Source: Methylocaldum marinum (GTDB lineage Bacteria > Pseudomonadota > Gammaproteobacteria > Methylococcales > Methylococcaceae). From it: a DNA stretch of 64,000 nucleotides. The notes below the pieces were generated by a model that did no database searches, had not been told where the DNA came from, and saw only the letters and a list, made by a program, of their open reading frames with translations. The stretch is from positions 2,952,395 to 3,016,394 of the forward strand of contig NZ_AP017928.1 of assembly GCF_003584645.1 (NCBI RefSeq), written 5' to 3'. The translations under genes and the position numbers were made by a program. Numbering within the stretch: the stretch's first letter is position 1; each line of letters opens with the position of its first letter. Shown piece after piece: positions 1-8,230 of this stretch.

Positions 1-144
1 CTCGTCCATGAACCCGGAACCGAGCCCGGCGCTGGCTTCGATCAAAACCTCGTGCCCCGCCTCGACCAGCTTCGAAAGGCAATACGGAGTCAATGCGACA
101 CGGTTTTCATTATTCTTGATTTCTTTAGGTACCCCGATTCTCAT
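1..144 (-). CDS. ald: Alanine dehydrogenase, N-terminal part (runs off the window)
   Basis: Only the first 48 codons are present; the gene continues beyond base 1. Alanine dehydrogenase interconverts L-alanine and pyruvate plus ammonia with NAD(H) in the cytoplasm. The start reads [20 protein letters not shown], the hallmark N-terminus of the family, with Arg15 in the position of the substrate carboxylate-binding arginine. The later stretch [10 protein letters not shown] fits alanine dehydrogenase better than the related transhydrogenase alpha subunit (PntA), which shares this fold. An AGGTGAG sequence lies about 12 bases before the ATG at 144. A TATACA-like -10 sits at 187-192, but I could not pair it with a good -35. 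Confidence 0.85.
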   Translation of the reverse strand, partial: MRIGVPKEIKNNENRVALTPYCLSKLVEAGHEVLIEASAGLGSGFMDE

Positions 145-479
145 AACAGCATGCAGCTCACCTGAACGTTGAAACTTCTGAACGATTGTATACGCACGAA
201 CGGACCCAAACACCTTCGAACCGTCCAGAGCTCATCCATTCTTCCGGCTCTAAGCGGCGCTTATACGCCTGGCTCGAAACCACATACTCCCGCTATAACA
301 ATCGATCAGCAAAAAGTTGCTCGCAAAGTAGACACCTCGCTCAAGCCTTATGTAAAAACCGCATAACAAAATTTCCCCCTTCCGCAGGCTGGCGGAAATC
401 AGAGCCTGAACCCGCCCGCAGCCGAAGTGTTCCTATGGCGAAGTCGACGCCAGGCCGACAGGTCTGCGATCTCGATTAT
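145..479. other. Intergenic gap before ald
   Basis: 335 bases between the small cysteine-rich gene and ald, both on the minus strand. It presumably holds the ald promoter. Only a lone TATACA at 187-192 (minus strand) resembles a promoter element. A short TTCCGC/GCGGAA hairpin at 380-397 has no T-run, so I do not call it a terminator. No convincing gene is seen on either strand. Confidence 0.5.
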
Positions 480-689
480 TCAACGGCGCCACTCGGCAAC
501 CAGCTTCAGGCATTCCCGGCGCCACTGACACTCGAGCTCCATGCACTCCATACGCCCCTCGGACAGAAAACATGCGGCCTTCCCCCTGGCTCGCTGGATA
601 GCCCACACAAGTTGCTTTTCCGTGCGGAAATATTCGAGGTCGCGTATACCTGCGTGACGGGCAATATCCAAAAGCTCTGCAGCAATCAT
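480..689 (-). CDS. Small cysteine-rich protein, CX8CX4CX5C motif (copy 1)
   Basis: A 69-residue protein of unknown function. The N-terminal half is helical and charged (LLDIARHAGIRDLEYF...). The C-terminal half carries four cysteines spaced CX8CX4CX5C, ending in CQWRREC. The gene next to it (780-980) has the same architecture and the same spacing, with CLWRKEC, so the two are paralogues. The start is set by AGGAGA five bases before the ATG at 689; a TTG one codon earlier lies too close to that site. Four conserved cysteines in so short a protein suggest a bound metal (zinc or an Fe-S cluster), but that is inference. Its partner has a Rho-N/SAP-like helical segment, which makes a nucleic-acid role conceivable. 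The real-gene call rests on the paralogy and the ribosome site. Confidence 0.7.
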   Translation of the reverse strand: MIAAELLDIARHAGIRDLEYFRTEKQLVWAIQRARGKAACFLSEGRMECMELECQWRRECLKLVAEWRR

Positions 690-779
690 CAAACTCTCCT
701 TCGTTCCGTTTCCTCAAAAACTAACGCGATTCCGCGCCTCAACTTCCATGAGCCTCATTTACCGATTTTCTGAAGACGT

Positions 780-980
780 TTAACTCTCCTTTCTGGCTTG
801 GGTAAAACATTCTTTCCGCCATAAACAGCCCTGCTGGTCGCAGGTAGCATCACGAGCCGTTCCGAAGCAGTCGAAATTGCCTTCGACAATCTGAATCTTT
901 CGGATCAGGTCCCGTTTGCTCATGCGGCCTGGAACCAGGCCCATCCGCTTGGCGATCTCCCGAACTTCGTCGACACGCAT
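780..980 (-). CDS. Small cysteine-rich Rho-N/SAP-like protein, CX8CX4CX5C motif (copy 2)
   Basis: A 66-residue protein, paralogous to the product of 480-689. Residues 4-30 (DEVREIAKRMGL...SKRDLIRKIQ) resemble the small helix-extended-helix of Rho N-terminal or SAP domains, which bind nucleic acids. Residues from about 34 hold the four-cysteine motif CX8CX4CX5C ending CLWRKECF. A strong GGAGGAG lies seven bases before the ATG at 980. It sits 90 bases upstream of its paralogue and could share its transcript. The function is not known to me; a metal-stabilised nucleic-acid-binding protein is a reasonable guess. Confidence 0.75.
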   Translation of the reverse strand: MRVDEVREIAKRMGLVPGRMSKRDLIRKIQIVEGNFDCFGTARDATCDQQGCLWRKECFTQARKES

Positions 981-1072
981 AATAAAACTCCTCCGGAAAT
1001 CGACTCAATTCTGTAATGCGAATTTGATGATAGCGTTACAAGGATGACGCCAACCTCGAGAAATTTCGGCTA

Positions 1073-2083
1073 TCAAACGCTCCAGATTTTTTCCTGCAAC
1101 ATTCGTGCCGCACACTCGGCGGCGCCGATTAGCCCGGTCTGGGAATTCAATGCGACACGAACGGGGACGGCAGCGAGGAACTCGGAAAACCGGCCTTTGG
1201 CACAAAAACTTTGCATAAAAAGGCTGTTCTGCAATACAGAAAGGAGCTTAGGCGCAATGCCTCCGCCAACCAGAACGCCGCCGGCAGCAAAACATCGCAA
1301 GGCCAGGTTGCCGGCCTCTGCACCAAAAATGCGCGTAAACAGTGTCAACGTTCCCCGGCACAGCGCATCTCCTGTCTGCAATGCACGGGTACTGATTTCC
1401 CGGGCCGGGTCGGCCGCATTTCTGATGGCCACGGCTAACTCGGCCGATTCGGGCGCCTGACGAGTATCGCGCAAATATTCGTAGATGTTGACGATCCCGG
1501 GCCCCGACAAAACGCGCTCATAGCTCACGTGCCCGCCGAATTTGACTCTGAGATATGCAAGCAGACCGTCTTCCAATGTGTCGTTCGGCGCAAAATCCGC
1601 GTGTCCGCCTTCGGTAGCCAAAGCATGATAGAGCGTGCCATCCCAGTACAAGATGGCCTCGCCGAGGCCGGTACCGGCGGCGATGACCGCCTGGTTGCCG
1701 GCTGCAGGCACCCCTCGCGGGTTCAGATCGACCCATTCGTCCGGCCGCAGCCAGAGCAACCCCAAGGCCATGGCTTGAAGATCGTTTAGCAATTTCACCT
1801 TGGCGATTCCCAATTGGGCCATCAGGCTCCTCTCATCGATCCGCCAAGGTAAGTTGGTAGTTTGGCAGCAGCCGCCAACCACCGGACCCGCAACCCCGAA
1901 ACACGCAGCGTCCAACGACTCGGCCCGGTCGGCCAAGAAGTCCTTGACAATATCCTCAAGCGAGCCAAATGCCGCGCTTGGATAAGTTTTCTCCCTCACA
2001 ACGGCTTGCGGCAGTTGTTCCAGCCCCCCTTCATACAAGGCCAGAATCGTTTTCGTCCCACCCACATCACCCGCCAGTAGCAT
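1073..2083 (-). CDS. glk: Glucokinase
   Basis: ATP-dependent glucokinase of the bacterial Glk (ROK-like, ASKHA fold) family, making glucose 6-phosphate in the cytoplasm. The 336-residue product has the phosphate-1 loop DVGGTKT (residues 6-12), GVAGPVVGG, the catalytic LLNDLQAMA segment, the phosphate-2 loop AAGTGLGEA and EGGHADFAP. I start it at the ATG at 2083 because GGAGG lies just upstream and the family begins a few residues before DVGGTKT; an in-frame extension to 2116 would overlap the preceding gene. It is the last gene of a probable yjbQ-DUF411-glk transcript. The link between these three functions is unclear. Confidence 0.93.
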   Translation of the reverse strand: MLLAGDVGGTKTILALYEGGLEQLPQAVVREKTYPSAAFGSLEDIVKDFLADRAESLDAACFGVAGPVVGGCCQTTNLPWRIDERSLMAQLGIAKVKLLNDLQAMALGLLWLRPDEWVDLNPRGVPAAGNQAVIAAGTGLGEAILYWDGTLYHALATEGGHADFAPNDTLEDGLLAYLRVKFGGHVSYERVLSGPGIVNIYEYLRDTRQAPESAELAVAIRNAADPAREISTRALQTGDALCRGTLTLFTRIFGAEAGNLALRCFAAGGVLVGGGIAPKLLSVLQNSLFMQSFCAKGRFSEFLAAVPVRVALNSQTGLIGAAECAARMLQEKIWSV

Positions 2084-2112
2084 AACGGTCCTCCCTGTCA
2101 TTTGAGGGGAGA

Positions 2113-2595
2113 TCAATAGAACCGGTACTCTTGAAACGTGCTTGCCTTGCCGTTCTTCTCAAAGAGCAGGACAGCGAAAGGATCCTTTTTCCCGCCCATT
2201 TCCATGCCGGGCGTACCGACCGGCATCGCGGGCACGGTGATTCCCGCCACCCCCGGCCTGGCATCCAACAGTTTCAGTACATCCGCGGCGGGCACATGGC
2301 CCTCGATGACATACCCGTCAACCACCGCCGTATGGCAGGATTGGAGATTTTCCGGCACTCCGAGCTCTTTCTTGATCCGATCCATATCGTTGGTCTTCAA
2401 ATCTTTCACGGTAAATCCGTGTTTCTCCATATGCGCCAGCCATTTCCCGCAACAGCCGCAGCTGGGACTGCGGTAAACGGTCATATCCGCCGGCTTTTCA
2501 AGAACCGGAACGCCTTTGTCCCATACGCTCTCCTCCGCATGGACCGAAAATACCGACAGAAGCATCGGCATCAACATCAATCGCAAAACTTTCAT
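2113..2595 (-). CDS. DUF411 periplasmic metal-binding protein
   Basis: A 160-residue secreted protein of the DUF411 family (CopG-like), often associated with copper handling. Residues 1-20 form a signal peptide ending VHA. The mature part has SPSCGCCGKW (Cys46, Cys48, Cys49) and LQSCHTAVVDGY (Cys87, His88), the conserved putative metal ligands, followed by EGHVPA. GGAG lies six bases before the ATG. It is 14 bases downstream of yjbQ and 29 bases upstream of glk, so probably co-transcribed with both. A role in copper or other soft-metal binding is inferred from the family; the sequence shows only the ligand pattern. Confidence 0.88.
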   Translation of the reverse strand: MKVLRLMLMPMLLSVFSVHAEESVWDKGVPVLEKPADMTVYRSPSCGCCGKWLAHMEKHGFTVKDLKTNDMDRIKKELGVPENLQSCHTAVVDGYVIEGHVPAADVLKLLDARPGVAGITVPAMPVGTPGMEMGGKKDPFAVLLFEKNGKASTFQEYRFY

Positions 2596-2609
2596 CGATT
2601 ACTCCAGGT

Positions 2610-3035
2610 TTAAAACGCTTCCCCGTTCAAGGTGGCGATCACCAAGCGCGAACCGCCATGGTCGCGGTGTTCGCCCAAATAAATGCCCTGCCAGGTGCCC
2701 AGCAACAATCGCCCGTCACCGATCGGTACGGTCACGCTAGAGCCCATAAGGCAGGATTTGATATGAGCGGGCATGTCGTCCGCTCCTTCCAAGGTATGGG
2801 TGTACTGAGCCGAGCCGTCGGGTGCCAGGCTTCTCAGATGGTTTTCCAGGTCGCGCCGCACGCTCGGATCGGCATTTTCATTAAGAACCAAAGACGCGGA
2901 AGTATGCTGAACAAAAAAATGAGCGATACCGATACGAAGTTGCCCCAATTCCGGCACAAATCCAAGCAGTTCTTCGGTGACCAGATGAAAACCACGCGGC
3001 CTCGGTTTTAACGCAAATCGTTTCTGCAACCACAT
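2610..3035 (-). CDS. yjbQ: YjbQ/UPF0047 family protein
   Basis: A 141-residue member of the YjbQ (UPF0047) family, a small trimeric cytoplasmic fold; some members are annotated as secondary thiamine-phosphate synthases. Diagnostic stretches are IAHFFVQHTSASL, NENADPSVRRDLENHL, THTLEGADDMPAHIK, and the end region GTWQGIYLGEHRDHGG. I place the start at MWLQKRF (3035), where family members begin. An in-frame ATG at 3098 would add 21 unfamiliar residues, and neither start has a strong ribosome site. First gene of the probable yjbQ-DUF411-glk unit. The cellular role is uncertain. Confidence 0.87.
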   Translation of the reverse strand: MWLQKRFALKPRPRGFHLVTEELLGFVPELGQLRIGIAHFFVQHTSASLVLNENADPSVRRDLENHLRSLAPDGSAQYTHTLEGADDMPAHIKSCLMGSSVTVPIGDGRLLLGTWQGIYLGEHRDHGGSRLVIATLNGEAF

Positions 3036-3165
3036 TTCATTATCGGAATAAACGGTTTCTCGATTGTAATTATGAAACCACCATAACCAATCCGCCATGT
3101 AGCGTAAATAGGGGGTTTCCTGACTTGATTGAAGGGTGGCGGCGACAGCGAGAGATTCCGAAAGA

Positions 3166-4155
3166 TTAGAACACTTTTACCGCCGCAGCCTTGAAACAGA
3201 CCCAAATTTCTTTCCCAGGTTCCAGACCAAGGCTCCGAATCGACTCGAGCGAGGTCCGAACACTGAGTTTTTCGCCGACATCGATGATGATCCTCACTTT
3301 TCCGGCGTCCTCCCCGATCATGACAACACGGCCACGAAACACATTACGATGACCCGAGTTCGGAGGCTCCGACGAGAGCAGGATCTCCTCCGGATCAACG
3401 GTGAGATATGAGACCTGCTCCACCGCTTCCGAAACCCGTATCGCCAATTTCCCGGTATCGAACACACCGTTTTGAAGCCTCCCGTGAAACAAATTGACGA
3501 GCGACGCGTCCACCAACCTTCCGGCAAAAAGGCTGACGGATTCGTCCGAAAGCATGGCCCCCTGCGCCTGTTCATGAGTACTAAACACCACGGTCTTTCC
3601 GCTTTTCCGTACGTAATCCGAGATCAATCGCTCGACCAGGCGCGTATGGCCTTGATCGAGATACGTAAACGGCTCGTCGAACAAAAGCACTTCGGGTTCC
3701 GGGGCCAGCGTCCTCGCCAGCGCAACCCTTTGTCTCTCCCCACCGGAAAGTGCCCTGACGGAACACTTCTCGAAACCGGCAAGCCCCACTCTCGCCATTG
3801 CATCCATTGCTCTACGGCGTCTCTGTACTTTGCCGATGCCGCGAAGCTTCAGCCCCAATTCCACGTTGTCGATCACGCTGCCCTGAAGCAGATAGGGATT
3901 TTGCGCCACCAGTCCGACTCGGCGCCTAAGCGCCGGAAAGTCCTCTCCCTTGACCGGCCGGTTAAAGAAGCAGATCTCGCCCGCATCCGCGCGAATCAGA
4001 AAAGCAAGCAGATTGAGAAGCGTACTCTTGCCGGCGCCGTTAGGACCGATCACCGCCGTGATCCGGCCGGCCGGGATTGCCAGATGATCGATCAGCAGCG
4101 CCGGTTTGTCGCCGTAGGCAAACACCAGATGCTCAAGCCGATACGCCGAGTTCAA
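3166..4155 (-). CDS. tupC: Tungstate-type ABC transporter ATP-binding protein
   Basis: ATPase subunit that powers oxyanion import, working on the cytoplasmic face with the permease encoded just upstream. It has Walker A GPNGAGKST, the signature LSGGERQR, Walker B LLFDEP and a C-terminal extension of about 100 residues typical of TOBE/MOP oxyanion-sensing domains. The most economical start is a TTG at 4155 that overlaps the permease stop as TTGA. A TTG at 4188 would add 11 residues and overlap the permease by 37 bases. The permease family points to tungstate rather than molybdate. No substrate-binding protein (TupA) is visible nearby. Confidence 0.8.
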   Translation of the reverse strand: MNSAYRLEHLVFAYGDKPALLIDHLAIPAGRITAVIGPNGAGKSTLLNLLAFLIRADAGEICFFNRPVKGEDFPALRRRVGLVAQNPYLLQGSVIDNVELGLKLRGIGKVQRRRRAMDAMARVGLAGFEKCSVRALSGGERQRVALARTLAPEPEVLLFDEPFTYLDQGHTRLVERLISDYVRKSGKTVVFSTHEQAQGAMLSDESVSLFAGRLVDASLVNLFHGRLQNGVFDTGKLAIRVSEAVEQVSYLTVDPEEILLSSEPPNSGHRNVFRGRVVMIGEDAGKVRIIIDVGEKLSVRTSLESIRSLGLEPGKEIWVCFKAAAVKVF

Positions 4156-4844
4156 CCGGCACCCCGGTCCACCGACTGCAATAGCCAATTCACTGAAAAG
4201 GCGACCAGCAACAACATCATACCCAGCGCCAAACCAAGCTCGAATTCGCCCTTGCTGGTCTCGAGAGCGATGGCGGTCGTCATGGTCCGGGTAAGCCCAT
4301 GGATATTGCCACCCAGCATCATTGCCGTTCCGACTTCTTCGATGGCCCGCCCAAAACCGGCTGCAACCGCTACCAGCAAGGACATGCGCGTCTCCGACAA
4401 AACCAGCCGGAACTGCTGTACCGGGGTGGCACCCAAGGAACGCAGCGTAGGCAACAAACGCGGATCGGCGGAGTCGACACCGGTCATCGCAAGGTTCATG
4501 ACGAGCGGAAAAATCAGCACGGCCTCGCCGATAATGACAGCCGTCGGAGTGTACAAAAGACCAAGGTCTCCCAAAGGCCCGCGGCGGCTAAACAAGCCAT
4601 AGAAGACCAGGCCGATCATGACCGTCGGCATCGCCATTAAGGCGTTCAAGCTTCTCCTCAAGAGCCGCTTTCCCCTGAATTCCACGGAGGCGGACCAAAC
4701 CCCGGCCGGCACCGCCAGAAATGCGGCGCAAACCGTGGCAGTAAGCGAGATCTCGAGCGATGTCCAAACGATTCGATAAACCTCGGGGTCGAACTGAAAG
4801 ATCAGGCCGAGAGCGGCAAGAAAAGACTCGACGAAATAATCCAT
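4152..4844 (-). CDS. tupB: Tungstate-type ABC transporter permease
   Basis: A 230-residue inner-membrane permease with several hydrophobic segments and the binding-protein-dependent signature around AAGFGRAIEEVGTAMMLGGN. The stretch TRTMTTAIALETSKGEFELG is characteristic of tungstate (TupB) permeases. I start it at MDYFVESF (4844); the longer frame to 4988 adds a non-membrane, low-similarity leader. It is translationally coupled to the ATPase through a TTGA overlap and is divergent from proS, with about 180 bases between the two starts. Substrate assignment is by family resemblance only. Confidence 0.82.
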   Translation of the reverse strand: MDYFVESFLAALGLIFQFDPEVYRIVWTSLEISLTATVCAAFLAVPAGVWSASVEFRGKRLLRRSLNALMAMPTVMIGLVFYGLFSRRGPLGDLGLLYTPTAVIIGEAVLIFPLVMNLAMTGVDSADPRLLPTLRSLGATPVQQFRLVLSETRMSLLVAVAAGFGRAIEEVGTAMMLGGNIHGLTRTMTTAIALETSKGEFELGLALGMMLLLVAFSVNWLLQSVDRGAG

Positions 4845-5024
4845 GAAGGGATGTGAGGAGCACCAGAGCCGGATTTTGCGAAAACGCGAAAAAACAAGCA
4901 AGTTCTCCAATGCTTCTTTATCACTCGGCAAAGTTCCGAGCTCGATGCTGCATTCTCCGCTGCCGGTCTGTCCTCGCTGACGATACAATAGGCGTATTTC
5001 TTATCGGGACCCATTCCATTCATC

Positions 5025-6770
5025 ATGCGCACCAGCCAATTTCCGCTCAATACCATCAAAGAAATTCCAGCCGATGCCGAAATTGTCAGCCATAAGCTGA
5101 TGCTGCGCGCCGGCCTGATCCGCAAACTGGCCGCCGGCCTCTACACATGGCTACCGCTGGGGCTGCGCGTGCTCCGCAAGGCTGAAAACATCGTCCGCGA
5201 GGAAATGGACCGGAGCGGCGCCCTGGAAGTGCTCATGCCGGTGGTACAACCGGGGGAACTTTGGCAGGAATCGGGCCGCTGGGATGAGTTCGGCCCCGAG
5301 CTCTGCCGATTCAAAGACCGCCACGAGCGCGATTTTTGCCTGGGACCCACTCACGAAGAAATCATCACCGATCTGGTCCGCAGCGAGATCAAGAGTTATA
5401 AGCAACTACCGGTCAATTATTACCAGATTCAAACCAAATTCCGTGACGAAATCCGGCCGCGGTTCGGCGTAATGCGCGCTCGCGAGTTCCTGATGAAGGA
5501 CGCCTACTCATTCCATCTCGAGGCGGAATCCCTGCAGGAAACCTACGACCGGATGTACGAGACCTATTCCCGCATTTTCGAACGTCTGGGTCTCCGGTTC
5601 CGTGCCGTCCTGGCCGACACCGGCGCGATCGGCGGAAGCAAGTCCCACGAGTTTCACGTGCTGGCGGATTCCGGAGAGGACGCCATCGCCTTTTCCGACC
5701 GGAGCGAGTATGCCGCCAATATCGAGATGGCTGAAGCCGTCGCTCCCTTCGAGACACGCAAACCGGCGAGCCGCCCCATGGAAAAGGTAGCCACCCCAGG
5801 CAAGACCAGTATCGCCGAAGTGGCGGAATTCTTGAAGGTTCCGCCTGAGAACATCGTTAAGGCGATCGCCGTAATGATCGGGAAACGCGACCTTGATCGG
5901 GAGTGGGAAGAGTTTTGCCTGTTGCTGCTGCGAGGCGATCATGAGCTCAATGAAGTCAAGGCCGGAAAAATACTCGGCGGATTCCGCCTCGCCACCGACG
6001 ATGAAATCGAACAGCATATGGGCTGCCGAGCCGGCTACATCGGCCCTGTTCAAATGTCCGGGGCGAAAGGCGTGGTTAATGTCGTGGCCGATCGCGCCGT
6101 TCCGCCGATGAGCGATTTCGTTTGCGGCGCCAACGAGAAAGGATTCCATTTGACCGGAGTCAACTGGGACCGAGACCAACAGGCACCTAAACATGTACAC
6201 GACCTCCGCAAGGTAACGGAAGGAGATCCCAGCCCCGACGGCAAAGGAAGCCTCCGCATCGCCCGGGGCATAGAGGTAGGACATATTTTCCAACTCGGCT
6301 CCAAATACAGTGAAGCCATGCAGGCGACGGTCCTGAATGAAGAAGGGAAAAGCCAGGTACTCGTCATGGGCTGTTACGGCATCGGCGTGTCGCGCGTAGT
6401 TGCTGCCGCCATCGAACAGAATCACGACGAACGGGGAATCATCTGGCCCCAGGCTCTCGCACCGTACCAGGTGGCCCTGGCACCGATCAACATGCACACT
6501 TCGGAACGCCTGAAGCAAGTTGCCGAGCATCTCTACCGCAGTTTTCGAAACGAAGGCATCGAGGTCTTGTTCGACGACCGAAAAGCCCGTCCGGGCGTCA
6601 TGTTCGCCGACTTGGAACTGATCGGGATTCCGCATCGCGTGGTCGTCAGCGAGCGTCTGCTCGAGTCGAATCAGGCGGAATACAAAGGTCGGCAAGATGC
6701 CGATGCGATTCAAATTCCGCTGGAAGAAGTCGTCCCGTTCATTCGCTCACGACTGAACGGTATCGGTTAG
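5025..6770 (+). CDS. proS: Prolyl-tRNA synthetase
   Basis: Class II aminoacyl-tRNA synthetase that charges tRNA-Pro. The 581-residue product is close in length to the E. coli enzyme (572) and begins [19 protein letters not shown]. It carries the catalytic domain with GPTHEE, the inserted editing domain that clears Ala-tRNA-Pro (roughly residues 190-410, from [12 protein letters not shown]), and a C-terminal anticodon-binding domain ([13 protein letters not shown]... [21 protein letters not shown]). The editing insertion marks it as the bacterial-type enzyme. Divergent from tupB; no gene follows for 246 bases. Confidence 0.97.
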   Translation: MRTSQFPLNTIKEIPADAEIVSHKLMLRAGLIRKLAAGLYTWLPLGLRVLRKAENIVREEMDRSGALEVLMPVVQPGELWQESGRWDEFGPELCRFKDRHERDFCLGPTHEEIITDLVRSEIKSYKQLPVNYYQIQTKFRDEIRPRFGVMRAREFLMKDAYSFHLEAESLQETYDRMYETYSRIFERLGLRFRAVLADTGAIGGSKSHEFHVLADSGEDAIAFSDRSEYAANIEMAEAVAPFETRKPASRPMEKVATPGKTSIAEVAEFLKVPPENIVKAIAVMIGKRDLDREWEEFCLLLLRGDHELNEVKAGKILGGFRLATDDEIEQHMGCRAGYIGPVQMSGAKGVVNVVADRAVPPMSDFVCGANEKGFHLTGVNWDRDQQAPKHVHDLRKVTEGDPSPDGKGSLRIARGIEVGHIFQLGSKYSEAMQATVLNEEGKSQVLVMGCYGIGVSRVVAAAIEQNHDERGIIWPQALAPYQVALAPINMHTSERLKQVAEHLYRSFRNEGIEVLFDDRKARPGVMFADLELIGIPHRVVVSERLLESNQAEYKGRQDADAIQIPLEEVVPFIRSRLNGIG

Positions 6771-6801
6771 CGGATTTCGTAGCCCGGAGTCGGCACGACG
6801 G

Positions 6802-6820
6802 GACCGTCCGCGGTCTTTAT
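6802..6820 (+). terminator. Possible weak terminator after proS
   Basis: GACCG, a TCCG loop and CGGTC, followed by TTTAT, about 30 bases after the proS stop. The stem is only five base pairs and the T-run is short, so this is tentative. Confidence 0.3.
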
Positions 6821-6837
6821 GCTTCGGCCCGAGCGTG

Positions 6838-6866
6838 TTGGAACCACCCTCGTATGCCCTTATAAT
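6838..6866 (+). promoter_or_regulatory. Probable sigma-70 promoter for dapC-dapD
   Basis: TTGGAA at 6838-6843 and a perfect TATAAT at 6861-6866, separated by 17 bases. Transcription would start near 6873, giving a leader of about 145 bases before dapC. Confidence 0.55.
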
Positions 6867-7016
6867 ATGGCCCCGCTGTTAAGCGCGTATTGTCAGAGCC
6901 AATGCGCAGCGCGAGGACTGCGATGCCCGGGCGCCTTGCACTTCGACGGCTCACCCTGCTCCTAGAAACTCGCATTCCGCGGCAAGGGGCCGAACTTTGG
7001 AACCGAACAGTCCCGC

Positions 7017-8213
7017 ATGAACCCTCATCTGAAAAAACTACAGCCTTACCCGTTCGAAAAGCTGTTCGAACTCAAGCGAGGAATTACTCCACCTGGCGAC
7101 AAGCCTCATATCGCACTGTCGATCGGCGAACCCAAGCATCCCACACCGCACTTCCTTGCCGAAAGTCTGATCGCCCACCTCCACGGGCTGACCAATTATC
7201 CCGTCACCAAGGGGCTCTTGGAACTGCGCCAAGCCATCGCGGACTGGCTCTCGCGTCGTTTTGCCCTGCCCTCGGAAAACGTCGATCCTGAACGTCATGT
7301 GTTGCCCTGCAACGGTACGCGAGAAGCGCTTTTCTCGTTCGCCCAATGTGTCATCGACGCCTCCCGGCAACCGCTGGTATTAATGCCAAACCCCTTCTAT
7401 CAGATCTACGAAGGGGCAGCCCTGCTCGGCGGTGCCGAGCCCTATTTTCTCAACGCATCCCGAGAGACGGGGTATTTGCCGGATTTCGAATCGGTGCCGG
7501 ACAAAGTGTGGAAACGCTGCCAGCTGATTTATATCTGCTCTCCCGCCAATCCCACGGGTTCGGTCATCACCGCCGAGATCCACAGAAAGCTCATCAATCT
7601 GTCGGATCGCTACGGCTTCATCATTGCCTCGGACGAATGTTATTCGGAACTTTATATCGACGAATCGGCCCCACCGCCGGGTTTGTTGCAATCCGCACAC
7701 GCCCTGGGCAATACCGACTTCAAGCGCTGCGTCGTGTTTCACAGCCTTTCGAAGCGCTCCAACGCACCCGGATTGCGGTCCGGTTTCGTCGCCGGGGATG
7801 CCGATGTCCTCGAACAGTATCAACGCTATCGCACGTACCACGGCTGCGCGCTTCCGCTGCCAGTGCAGCACGCAAGCGTCAAATCCTGGCAAGACGAAGA
7901 TCATGTCGTCGAGAACAGAGCAGCGTATAGGCGGAAATTTTCGGCAGTCTACGAGATCCTGAAAAGCCAGCTCGACCTGTCGCTGCCTCCGGCGGGGTTT
8001 TATCTCTGGCCGGAAACGCCTCTTGATGACCGCCAGTTCGCGCGGGACCTCTTTGCCTTTCACAACGTGACCGTATTGCCCGGCAGTTTTCTGTCACGCG
8101 AAGCGCATGGGCTCAACCCTGGCCGGAACCACGTTCGGATGGCCTTGGTCGCTCCTCTGGAGGAGTGCGTGGAGGCCGCCCACCGTATGCGCGAGTTCAT
8201 TCAATCTCTCTAA
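7017..8213 (+). CDS. dapC: Succinyldiaminopimelate transaminase
   Basis: Aminotransferase class I/II enzyme of the succinylase branch of lysine and diaminopimelate synthesis, converting N-succinyl-2-amino-6-ketopimelate to N-succinyl-LL-diaminopimelate with glutamate as donor. The 398-residue product starts MNPHLKKLQPYPFEKL, typical of DapC. PLP-fold marks are CSPANPTG (174-181), SDECYSELY and the PLP-binding Lys246 in SLSKRSNAPGLRSGF. It lies 17 bases before dapD, so the two consecutive-pathway enzymes are co-transcribed. No strong ribosome site precedes the ATG. A longer frame from 6890 in another phase is spurious. Confidence 0.95.
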   Translation: MNPHLKKLQPYPFEKLFELKRGITPPGDKPHIALSIGEPKHPTPHFLAESLIAHLHGLTNYPVTKGLLELRQAIADWLSRRFALPSENVDPERHVLPCNGTREALFSFAQCVIDASRQPLVLMPNPFYQIYEGAALLGGAEPYFLNASRETGYLPDFESVPDKVWKRCQLIYICSPANPTGSVITAEIHRKLINLSDRYGFIIASDECYSELYIDESAPPPGLLQSAHALGNTDFKRCVVFHSLSKRSNAPGLRSGFVAGDADVLEQYQRYRTYHGCALPLPVQHASVKSWQDEDHVVENRAAYRRKFSAVYEILKSQLDLSLPPAGFYLWPETPLDDRQFARDLFAFHNVTVLPGSFLSREAHGLNPGRNHVRMALVAPLEECVEAAHRMREFIQSL

Positions 8214-8230
8214 AACGATAAAGTAATGCC

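Noticed and set aside
380..397. Hairpin TTCCGC/GCGGAA as a terminator
   Set aside because: Followed by GGGGG rather than a T-run on the minus strand.
186..773. 195-codon plus-strand frame over the small cysteine-rich gene
   Set aside because: No ribosome site or recognisable domain, and it runs antisense to a gene supported by paralogy and a good start.
3472..4602. 376-codon plus-strand frame
   Set aside because: Antisense shadow of the tungstate-type ATPase and permease genes; composition is not protein-like.
5508..6713. 401-codon minus-strand frame
   Set aside because: Lies wholly within proS on the opposite strand and matches nothing recognisable.
7380..8063. 227-codon minus-strand frame inside dapC
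   Set aside because: Antisense of a well-supported enzyme.
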